The notes under the pieces are model-generated. The model ran no database searches. It was not told the origin of the DNA and worked only from the letters and a program-made list of their open reading frames with translations. The position numbers and the translations under genes are program-made. Shown in pieces: positions 14,080 to 19,258 of a stretch of DNA of 19,258 nucleotides (the first letter of the stretch is position 1; each line of letters opens with the position of its first letter). Source of the stretch: Oscillospiraceae bacterium (GTDB taxonomy: Bacteria > Bacillota > Clostridia > Oscillospirales > Oscillospiraceae); NCBI GenBank assembly GCA_020025345.1, contig JAHHSH010000036.1:1-19258 (forward strand). The letters are read 5' to 3'.

Positions 14080-14694
14080 ATGAACACAATTTTGATCGGC
14101 ATCGCCGGCGGCACCGGCTCCGGCAAAAGCACACTCACAGAACATTTGGCATCCCATTTCGGTTCCAATATCAGTGTTGTACACCACGATAACTACTATA
14201 AGCGGCAGGATCGGCCTTTTGAAGAGCGCTGTAAGCAGAACTATGACCATCCCGACGCCTTTGATACCGACCTGATGATCCAGCACCTCAAGGAGCTGAA
14301 GGCCGGTCACCCCATCCACTGTCCTGTCTACTCCTACATCGACCATAACCGCACCGACGAGACCGTGCTGGTGCAGCCCACCAAGGTGGTCATTGTGGAG
14401 GGCATCCTCATTTTCCACGATCCGGCGCTGCGTGATCTGCTGGACATCAAGATTTTTGTGGATACGGACGCGGATGTGCGTATTTTGCGCCGTGCTCTCC
14501 GGGACGTGGAGGAGCGCGGCCGCTCCATGAAGTCTGTAGTGCAGCAATATCTCACCACGGTGAAGCCCATGCATGAGCAGTTCGTGGAGCCCAGCCGGAA
14601 ATATGCTGACATCGTGGTTCTGGAGGGCGGTCATAATCTGGTGGCGCTGGATCTCATCATGCAGCGCATCGCCAACCACATCGCAGAAGACTGA
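14080..14694 (+). CDS. udk: Uridine kinase
   Basis: Udk phosphorylates uridine and cytidine to UMP/CMP in pyrimidine salvage (cytoplasm). The 204-aa protein is of normal length. It has the P-loop GGTGSGKST (10-18), the HHDNYYK segment (35-41) that holds the substrate-side aspartate, NYDHPDAFD (54-62), VIVEGIL (104-110) and FVDTDADVRILRR (126-138). ATG 14080 is preferred over the TTG at 14074: GGAGG (14067-14071) lies 8 bases before the ATG and only 2 before the TTG. It is monocistronic, with its own consensus promoter and a terminator 54 bp downstream. Confidence 0.95.
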   Translation: MNTILIGIAGGTGSGKSTLTEHLASHFGSNISVVHHDNYYKRQDRPFEERCKQNYDHPDAFDTDLMIQHLKELKAGHPIHCPVYSYIDHNRTDETVLVQPTKVVIVEGILIFHDPALRDLLDIKIFVDTDADVRILRRALRDVEERGRSMKSVVQQYLTTVKPMHEQFVEPSRKYADIVVLEGGHNLVALDLIMQRIANHIAED

Positions 14695-14748
14695 TGCGGC
14701 GGCAGCCTGCTGCTGCGCATACTGCCCTCCCTCCATTGCTAACGTAAG

Positions 14749-14782
14749 AAAAGGGGACACCTCTATGCGGTGTCCCCTTTTT
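14749..14782 (+). terminator. Intrinsic terminator after udk
   Basis: A 13-bp stem AAAAGGGGACACC / GGTGTCCCCTTTT (loop tctatgc) with a short T tract. Confidence 0.9.
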
Positions 14783-14803
14783 GTGGCATTCCAGCTATGA
14801 TAA

Positions 14804-14841
14804 AAAGAAAAAAACAGCTCATCTTTCGATAAGCTGTTTTT
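14804..14841 (-). terminator. Terminator of the tRNA-Leu gene
   Basis: A 14-bp stem AAAAACAGCTTATC / GATGAGCTGTTTTT (one G-T pair) capped by a GAAA tetraloop, followed on the minus strand by TTTTTTTCTTTTT. It starts 3 nt past the encoded CCA end. Confidence 0.9.
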
Positions 14842-14843
14842 AT

Positions 14844-14931
14844 TGGTGCGCGAGGCGGGACTTGAACCCGCACGCCCGTAATGAGCACTAGAACCTGAAT
14901 CTAGCGAGTCTGCCAATTCCACCACTCGCGC
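14844..14931 (-). tRNA. tRNA-Leu, anticodon CAG
   Basis: The minus strand folds into a class II tRNA with CCA encoded (88 nt). The acceptor stem GCGCGAG (14931-14925) pairs perfectly with CTCGCGC (14854-14848), followed by discriminator A and CCA. The D region has GGAAUUGGCAGAC. The anticodon stem CUAGA/UCUAG encloses the loop UUCAGGU, giving anticodon CAG for CUG codons. A long variable arm (GUGCUCAUUACGGGCGU) is typical of tRNA-Leu. The T arm is GCGGGUUCAAGUCCCGC. It is a solitary gene with its own promoter and terminator. Confidence 0.96.
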
Positions 14932-14946
14932 GTCTCAACAAACGTT

Positions 14947-14975
14947 AGTATACGACATGAGCGTCAGAATGTCAA
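14947..14975 (-). promoter_or_regulatory. Promoter of tRNA-Leu
   Basis: On the minus strand, a perfect TTGACA (14975-14970), a 17-bp spacer and TATACT (14952-14947). The start of transcription would be about 8-9 nt before the mature tRNA 5' end. It is the best consensus match in the window. Confidence 0.88.
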
Positions 14976-15025
14976 GCACATTTTTTCATTTTTCCCGATT
15001 ATTTATCCGCAACTTCTTTTTCCCG

Positions 15026-15077
15026 ACAGCGTTTCCATTTTTCAGCTTCAAATGTTTGTTAAAACAGCGCTTCCATT
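15026..15077 (+). promoter_or_regulatory. Direct repeat upstream of pstS, possible regulator site
   Basis: ACAGCGTTTCCATT (15026-15039) recurs as ACAGCGCTTCCATT (15064-15077), a 13/14 match, 38 bp apart start to start. It lies 105-156 bp before the pstS ATG. A weak candidate promoter is TTGATT (15094-15099), 18 bp, TACTTT (15118-15123); another is an extended -10 TGTTACTCT at 15136-15144. Neither is strong, as expected for an activator-dependent pst promoter. A canonical Pho box was not found. Confidence 0.3.
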
Positions 15078-15181
15078 GGAATTTTAGCACCTTTTGATTT
15101 TTCTCTTCTTTTATCTGTACTTTAATACAAAAATGTGTTACTCTATTGGCGATATATTTCTGTAAATTTAGGAGGATTTCC

Positions 15182-16081
15182 ATGAAGCACGCAAAATCTT
15201 TGGCAGCTTTCGTATTGGCTCTTGCCATGCTCCTGTCTCTTTTCACCGCCTGCGGACAAAAGAGCAATGCTGACAATTTCCGCGCGCAGATCCATTTCTG
15301 CGGCTCCACTTCTCTGGCCCCCGTCATCGCCTCCATCGGTGCATCCTTCCAAGAGGAGTACGGCACTTGGGACAAGGTGGACAGCCGCTTCCCTGCACAG
15401 GCTATTGATATTGCCGTCACCTCCGGCGGCTCCGGCGACGGCCCCTCCAGCGTAGCGGACGGCACGGCCGATTTCGGTATGCTGGCCCGCGGTGTCAAGG
15501 ACAGCGAAAAGGCCGCGCTGGGCGAGGGCTACGCCGAATATCTGGTGGCCTATGACGCGCTGACCATCTCCGTCAATCGCGCAAACCCCATTGCCGGGAA
15601 GCTGGACAATCTCTCCACCGATACCATTCGCAAGATCTTCTCCGGTGAACTGACTTACTGGGATGAGCTGGACGAGTCTCTGGAGCACAAGGAGATTGTT
15701 CTGGTCATCCGTGACCTCTCCGGCGGCGCTGCCGAGGTTTTTGAAAAGAACGTAATGCAGGGTACCCCCATCTCCGCCAACGCCATCCAGTCCCCCTCTA
15801 TGGGCGCACTGGCCGCCAAGATTGCCGAGAATCCCTATGCCATCGGCTATGCCGGCTACGGCGTATACCAGATGAATGAGGCAAACCTCTTTGCCTTTCA
15901 GGTGAACGGCGTTGCCCCCACGGAGGAGAACATCCTCAACGGCAGCTATACCATCCAGCGTCCGGTTCAGTTCGTGACCAACCGCCCCCTCACCGCGGCG
16001 GAGCAGGTCTTTGTAGACTATATCTTCTCCGATACCGGGCGTGCCATCGTCCGCGAGAACGGATACATCCCCGCCTATTGA
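15182..16081 (+). CDS. pstS: Phosphate ABC transporter, substrate-binding lipoprotein
   Basis: A 299-aa extracellular phosphate receptor of the Pst importer. It has a lipoprotein signal: basic n-region (MKHAK), hydrophobic core and FTAC, with the lipidated cysteine at C24. The mature protein begins its fold with HFCGSTSLAPV, where GSTSLAP is the phosphate-loop pattern of PstS. TSGGSGDG then TADFGMLAR form the second ligand loop, and SGELTYWDEL is typical of the hinge region. The start is ATG 15182, not the in-frame ATG 15146: AGGAGG (15170-15175) precedes it by 6 bases and the lipoprotein signal begins exactly there. It is first in pstSCAB, and a stem-loop after its stop may set a higher level of receptor than of permease. 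Confidence 0.93.
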   Translation: MKHAKSLAAFVLALAMLLSLFTACGQKSNADNFRAQIHFCGSTSLAPVIASIGASFQEEYGTWDKVDSRFPAQAIDIAVTSGGSGDGPSSVADGTADFGMLARGVKDSEKAALGEGYAEYLVAYDALTISVNRANPIAGKLDNLSTDTIRKIFSGELTYWDELDESLEHKEIVLVIRDLSGGAAEVFEKNVMQGTPISANAIQSPSMGALAAKIAENPYAIGYAGYGVYQMNEANLFAFQVNGVAPTEENILNGSYTIQRPVQFVTNRPLTAAEQVFVDYIFSDTGRAIVRENGYIPAY

Positions 16082-16096
16082 TCTTTGCACATTTTC

Positions 16097-16128
16097 AAAG
16101 GGCTGTCGCACTGCGGCAGCCCTCTTTC
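16097..16128 (+). terminator. Stem-loop between pstS and pstC (attenuating or stabilising)
   Basis: AGGGCTG / CAGCCCT (16099-16105 with 16117-16123), extended by a G-T and two G-C pairs, followed by CTCTTTCC. The T tract is poor, so it would allow read-through into pstC while limiting or protecting the pstS end. Confidence 0.5.
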
Positions 16129-16158
16129 CACAGAAGTTCGTGAAAGGAGGGCTTCTCC

Positions 16159-17037
16159 ATGCCAAAAACGAAAGACAGGCTATGGCATTTGATGGCTGCC
16201 ATGCTGGCAGTGCTGAGCGTAGGGCTTCTCCTCTTTCTGGTGGCCTTCCTACTGCACCAGAGCCTCCCCGCCATCCGCGCCGTGGGACTTCGTGAGCTGC
16301 TGCTGGGCACGGAGTGGCGACCTGTCATCTATCAGGATGCGCCGCAGTACGGTCTTTTCCACATGCTGCTCTCTACGGTGTATGTCTCGGTGCTGGCCGT
16401 CCTCTTTGCGCTGGTGCTCGGCGTGGGCTGCGCCCTCTTTCTCGCCTGCGCTGTGGGCGATCGTCTGCGTGCCCTCCTCGTACCCTACATCGACCTGCTG
16501 GCCGGTATCCCCTCGGTGGTCTACGGCTTCGTGGGGCTCTATGTGGTGGTGCGCACCATGGAACGCTTGGGCCGTGCCGCCGGTGAGTCCATACTGGCCG
16601 GCAGCATCGTGCTGTCCGTCATGATCCTGCCCTACATGATCTCCGCCTGCCTGCACACCATGGTGCAGCTGCGCCATCGGTTTGAAGGCGTCTCTGCCGC
16701 GCTGGGCGTCTCCCGCTGGTACATGGCCGCAGAGCTGATCCTGCCCGCCTCCGGGAAGGGCATCCTCGTCAGCACGGCACTGGCTGCCGGGCGCGCCATG
16801 GGCGAAACGATGGCCGTGATGATGGTCATGGGCAACGCCGTCACGCGCCCCACGCTGCTGGGCAAGGGGGAAACCATCTCCTCCCTCATCGCTCTGGAGA
16901 TGGGAACGGCAGAGGTGGGCAGTCTCCACTTTAGCGCCCTCTATACGGCAGGGCTGGTGCTTTTGGTGCTGCTGCTGGCGATCAATATAGGCTTTTCGCT
17001 GCTGCGCCGCAAGCTGAACCGGGAGGGCGTACTATGA
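16159..17037 (+). CDS. pstC: Phosphate ABC transporter permease PstC
   Basis: A 292-aa inner permease subunit of the Pst importer. It has six membrane segments, with the first at ~12-34. The binding-protein-dependent transport domain (~70-285) carries the EAA-type loop that docks the ATPase, GVSAALGVSRWYMAAELILP. This is followed by the helix with AAGRAMGETMAVMMVMGN, a PstC hallmark. ATG 16159 is preceded by GAAAGGAGGG (about 8 bases). Its stop overlaps the pstA start (ATGA, 17034-17037), which indicates coupled translation and near-equal amounts of the two permeases. Confidence 0.93.
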   Translation: MPKTKDRLWHLMAAMLAVLSVGLLLFLVAFLLHQSLPAIRAVGLRELLLGTEWRPVIYQDAPQYGLFHMLLSTVYVSVLAVLFALVLGVGCALFLACAVGDRLRALLVPYIDLLAGIPSVVYGFVGLYVVVRTMERLGRAAGESILAGSIVLSVMILPYMISACLHTMVQLRHRFEGVSAALGVSRWYMAAELILPASGKGILVSTALAAGRAMGETMAVMMVMGNAVTRPTLLGKGETISSLIALEMGTAEVGSLHFSALYTAGLVLLVLLLAINIGFSLLRRKLNREGVL

Positions 17038-17858
17038 AGAATAAAACACGCTTCATCCGGCTATGGGCCACTCTTTCTTTCCTGCTCGTCTTCGGGACGG
17101 TGCTCTTCCTCTTTCTCTATGTTTTCAGTAAGGGAGCCGGTGCTGTCTCTTGGGAATTCCTCACCCAAAGCCCGAAAGGCACAGTGCTGGGAACAGAGGG
17201 CGGCATCCTCCCTGCCATTGTGGGTAGTTTCCTCTATACCGCCATCGCCGTCCTCTTTGCCTCTGTTTTGGGAATGGGGACAGCGCTCTACCAAGTCTTT
17301 TACTGCCGACGGCGCAAGGTGTCCGACGCCATCTCCCTCATCATGCAGTGCATGGCCGGTGTCCCCTCCATCGTCATGGGGCTTTTCGGCTATTCCCTCT
17401 TGGTGCTGGCTCTGGGCTGGGGCAAATGCCTGCTGGCCGGCGGCATCACACAGGGGATCATGATCCTGCCTTTCATCGAAGTCCGCGCAGAAAAAGCCTT
17501 CCGGGAGGTGGACAGTGATCTTCTTGCCGCATCGTTGGCGATGGGCGTGTCCCGCAGCTATACTATCCGGCGCATTGTGCTGCCCCAAGCCGTGGGGCAG
17601 CTGACCTCTGCCATCATTTTGGGCGGCTGCTACGCCATGGGTGCGGCTGCGCCGCTGATTTTTACCGGCGCTGTTATTCTCTCCCGTGTGCCCACGAATC
17701 TGATGCAGCCCGCCATGGCTCTGCCCTATCACCTCTACATTCTCTTGACGCAGGGAACCTCCCCCGCCAATGCCTACGGCACCGCCTTCGTTATGATGCT
17801 GCTGGTGCTCCTCTCCAATACCATCGCCACGTTCATTACATGGAGGAAATTGAAATGA
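17034..17858 (+). CDS. pstA: Phosphate ABC transporter permease PstA
   Basis: A 274-aa second permease subunit, pairing with PstC. The N-terminal membrane segment is at ~10-30. The transport domain (~60-265) contains the sequence AGVPSIVMGLFGY and the EAA-type loop SLAMGVSRSYTIRRIVLPQA. MGAAAPLIFTGAV follows, a PstA pattern. Six membrane segments are predicted. It overlaps pstC at its start and pstB at its end, each by ATGA. It has no ribosome binding site of its own outside the pstC coding end (GGGAGG lies within it). Confidence 0.93.
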   Translation: MKNKTRFIRLWATLSFLLVFGTVLFLFLYVFSKGAGAVSWEFLTQSPKGTVLGTEGGILPAIVGSFLYTAIAVLFASVLGMGTALYQVFYCRRRKVSDAISLIMQCMAGVPSIVMGLFGYSLLVLALGWGKCLLAGGITQGIMILPFIEVRAEKAFREVDSDLLAASLAMGVSRSYTIRRIVLPQAVGQLTSAIILGGCYAMGAAAPLIFTGAVILSRVPTNLMQPAMALPYHLYILLTQGTSPANAYGTAFVMMLLVLLSNTIATFITWRKLK

Positions 17859-18607
17859 GTGACGCCATTCTCACATTCCACGACTTCGGCGTGTCTTACG
17901 GCCGCAAGCGCGTACTGGAACATATCCACACCGCCATCCGTCCCCACCGCATCACCGCCATCATCGGCCCCTCCGGCTGCGGGAAATCTACACTGCTGAA
18001 GTCCATGAACCGGATGCTGGAACTGGAGAACAGCGCAGAGCTCTCCGGCTCCATCCATTTTCAAGGGAAAGATTTGCAAACCATTCCGCCGGAGGAACTG
18101 CGCCGCCGGATCGGCATGGTCTTTCAAGCCCCTACCCCCTTCCCCATGTCCATCTATAAAAACCTCACCTACGCCCCCTGCTATCACGGCATTCGGGACA
18201 AAGCACAGCTGGACGGAATCGTCCGTGAAACGCTGGAAACCACCGGGCTTTATGAGGAGGTGCGGGAGGAACTCCACCGCAGTGCGCTCACCCTCTCTGG
18301 TGGACAGCAGCAGCGCCTATGCATCGCCCGTGCGCTGACTGCCCAGCCGGAAGTACTGCTGCTGGACGAGCCGTGCTCGGCGTTGGATGTGAAGAGTACC
18401 CAGACCATCGAACAGCTGCTCCTCCGCTTAAAGGAACACTACACCGTGGTGATCGTCACCCACAATCTCTTTCAGGCACGGCGCATCGCTGACGACTGCC
18501 TGTTCCTCCTCAACGGCCAACTCTGGGAACAGGGCACCGCAGAGGAGTTGTTCTCCCATCCCCAGCGCCCGGAGACACGGGACTATTTAGAGGGCGTTTT
18601 CTCTTAA
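17855..18607 (+). CDS. pstB: Phosphate ABC transporter ATP-binding protein PstB
   Basis: A 250-aa ATPase that drives phosphate uptake through PstCA. Walker A is GPSGCGKST (38-46), the Q-loop is at Q91 (MVFQAPTPFPMSIYKN, with the PstB-typical PFPMSIY), the signature is LSGGQQQR (147-154), Walker B is VLLLDE (167-172) and H-loop is H203. The start is ATG 17855, which overlaps the pstA stop (ATGA) and has GGAGG 8 bases upstream. The ATG at 17840 would lie before that site. pstB is last: a strong terminator follows 7 bp after the stop, so phoU is not in this operon as seen here. Confidence 0.95.
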   Translation: MSDAILTFHDFGVSYGRKRVLEHIHTAIRPHRITAIIGPSGCGKSTLLKSMNRMLELENSAELSGSIHFQGKDLQTIPPEELRRRIGMVFQAPTPFPMSIYKNLTYAPCYHGIRDKAQLDGIVRETLETTGLYEEVREELHRSALTLSGGQQQRLCIARALTAQPEVLLLDEPCSALDVKSTQTIEQLLLRLKEHYTVVIVTHNLFQARRIADDCLFLLNGQLWEQGTAEELFSHPQRPETRDYLEGVFS

Positions 18608-18613
18608 AGCGCA

Positions 18614-18645
18614 AAAAAGGCACCGCCCGCAGGCGGTGCCTTTTT
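18614..18645. terminator. Bidirectional terminator between pstB and the thioesterase gene
   Basis: A 14-bp perfect stem AAAAAGGCACCGCC / GGCGGTGCCTTTTT with loop cgca. It ends 9 bp before the stop of the convergent minus-strand gene and carries A/T runs on both sides. Confidence 0.92.
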
Positions 18646-18654
18646 GTGTCTCTT

Positions 18655-19065
18655 TTAAAATTCCAGCTTCTGATCCTTCAGGAAAAACGTGAAGGTTCCC
18701 TGACCGACATGCTTGCCATTCTGATCCTTGATGCTCACCTCGTACACGCATATGGTGCGGCCGCTCTTGATCTCTCTGGCCTCTGCCGTCAGCGTATCAC
18801 CGGCATAGCAGGCACCGAGGTACTGGTAGCTTGCATTGACTGTCGCAGAAAGACGACCGTGGACGGTAGACGCAGAACCGGCAACAATATCCGCCAGCGT
18901 AAAGCAGACGCCGCCATGCGTCGTTCCGCCGGGATTGATCTCATCTTCCTGCACGGTCTTGGTGACTCTTGCATAGCCTTCCGCGATTTCTTCCACGCAG
19001 ATGCCCATCTTTTTTGCAAAAGCATTGCTTGATCTGCGATACTTCAACATTTCCTCAAAATCCAT
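18655..19065 (-). CDS. PaaI-type hotdog-fold thioesterase
   Basis: A 136-aa cytoplasmic acyl-CoA thioesterase-like protein. The hotdog core is shown by NPGGTTHGGVCFTLADIVAG (44-63), which is the PaaI/YdiI pattern with the Asn/His-Gly-Gly and the catalytic-position Asp59. It continues with ATVNASYQYLGACYAGDTLTAEA and GQGTFTFFL. The substrate cannot be assigned: phenylacetyl-CoA, aromatic acyl-CoA and general acyl-CoA are all possible. ATG 19065 follows ACAGGAGG by 7-8 bases; an earlier in-frame ATG (19182) has no such site and would overlap a terminator hairpin. It is monocistronic. Confidence 0.88.
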   Translation of the reverse strand: MDFEEMLKYRRSSNAFAKKMGICVEEIAEGYARVTKTVQEDEINPGGTTHGGVCFTLADIVAGSASTVHGRLSATVNASYQYLGACYAGDTLTAEAREIKSGRTICVYEVSIKDQNGKHVGQGTFTFFLKDQKLEF

Positions 19066-19092
19066 GGTACTTCCTCCTGTATTCTTATCTTT

Positions 19093-19121
19093 TTTGTAAA
19101 TTTCCAATGATCTAAGAGCAA
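19093..19121 (-). promoter_or_regulatory. Putative promoter of the thioesterase gene
   Basis: On the minus strand, TTGCTC (19121-19116), a 17-bp spacer and TACAAA (19098-19093). The -10 is weak. It lies between the upstream terminators and the ATG. Confidence 0.4.
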
Positions 19122-19128
19122 ATATTTT

Positions 19129-19163
19129 AAAAAGAAAACCCGGCCAACCTATATTTTGCCGGG
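19129..19163 (-). terminator. Second minus-strand terminator upstream of the thioesterase gene
   Basis: CCCGGC / GCCGGG (19139-19144 with 19158-19163), 13-base loop, followed on the minus strand by TTTTCTTTTT. It stands behind the hairpin at 19171-19205 and would back it up. Confidence 0.55.
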
Positions 19164-19170
19164 ATATAGC

Positions 19171-19205
19171 AAAAATGCCCACGCAACAGCGTGAGCATTT
19201 TTGTT
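19171..19205 (-). terminator. Terminator of the gene to the right of the window
   Basis: AAAAATGC-CACGC pairs with GCGTG-GCATTTTT (one C/A mismatch, loop aaca). It carries T runs on both strands. Because the thioesterase reads away from it, its likely user is a minus-strand gene that ends near 19222. Confidence 0.7.
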
Positions 19206-19221
19206 GGCACTAGCGAACACT

Positions 19222-19258
19222 TTAGATTGCCATGCCAAATCCGAAACGCTTGCTGCAA
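19222..19258 (-). CDS. Possible 3' end of a minus-strand gene, mostly outside window
   Basis: One minus-strand frame reads CSKRFGFGMAI and stops at TAA (19224-19222), 17 bp before a terminator hairpin. That spacing fits a real gene end, but eleven residues are too few to name a family, and an adjacent frame is also open. Offered only because the terminator needs a user. Confidence 0.25.
   Translation of the reverse strand, partial: CSKRFGFGMAI

Noticed and set aside
15143..16165. Minus-strand open frame (340 codons) opposite pstS
   Set aside because: Antisense to a clear PstS lipoprotein; it also lacks start signals.
1..19258. Mobile element, phage or defence island
   Set aside because: No transposase, integrase, toxin, nuclease or terminal repeats were seen; gene content is housekeeping with orderly terminators.

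Overview
The window looks like chromosomal core sequence from a Gram-positive anaerobe of class Clostridia, most likely Oscillospirales (Oscillospiraceae/Ruminococcaceae-like). The evidence is moderately high GC, AGGAGG-type ribosome binding sites, a YnzC/DUF896 protein, a DUF1292 protein, a YlmH-type S4 protein, an XpaC-family protein and a lipoprotein-type PstS. The taxonomic call is inference; there is no rRNA or marker tree here. I see no transposase, integrase, phage gene or CRISPR array. Most genes are recognisable housekeeping families, and almost every transcription unit is bounded by a clear intrinsic terminator.

Layout, left to right. (1) The 3' end of serC (+) and its terminator. 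(2) A large class A penicillin-binding protein (-), divergent from a small acidic DUF1292 protein (+). (3) A gene-free stretch at about 3965-4417 that holds a strong promoter, a structured RNA that best fits 6S RNA, and two tandem terminators. (4) A membrane-anchored parvulin-type foldase (+), then tcdA (+) followed by what looks like a frameshifted small membrane-protein ORF. (5) A minus-strand block made of xdhC and a NUDIX hydrolase, with an unannotated 29-codon ORF and a 9-bp inverted repeat just upstream. (6) A four-gene minus-strand operon with its promoter at 12951-12979: ABC exporter, YlmH-like S4 protein, YnzC, XpaC-like membrane protein. Its genes overlap or are about 10 bp apart. 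(7) A zinc-ribbon/Ig-like membrane protein (-), divergent from uridine kinase (+). (8) A tRNA-Leu(CAG) gene (-) with its own consensus promoter and a long GAAA-loop terminator. (9) pstS-pstC-pstA-pstB (+), the high-affinity phosphate importer, with ATGA start/stop overlaps and a stem-loop after pstS. (10) A hotdog thioesterase (-), two more minus-strand terminators, and the possible last codons of a further minus-strand gene at the right edge.

The phosphate operon is the clearest multi-gene machine: a lipoprotein receptor, two permeases and an ATPase. No phoU or phoPR lies within the window. The exporter-ylmH-ynzC-xpaC operon is a firm transcriptional unit, but a shared function is not obvious. 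I found no convincing new defence or mobile system. The least explained items are the 29-codon ORF with its inverted repeat at 8730-8871, the extra 5' hairpin on the 6S candidate, the broken ORF after tcdA, and the 13/14 direct repeat upstream of pstS.
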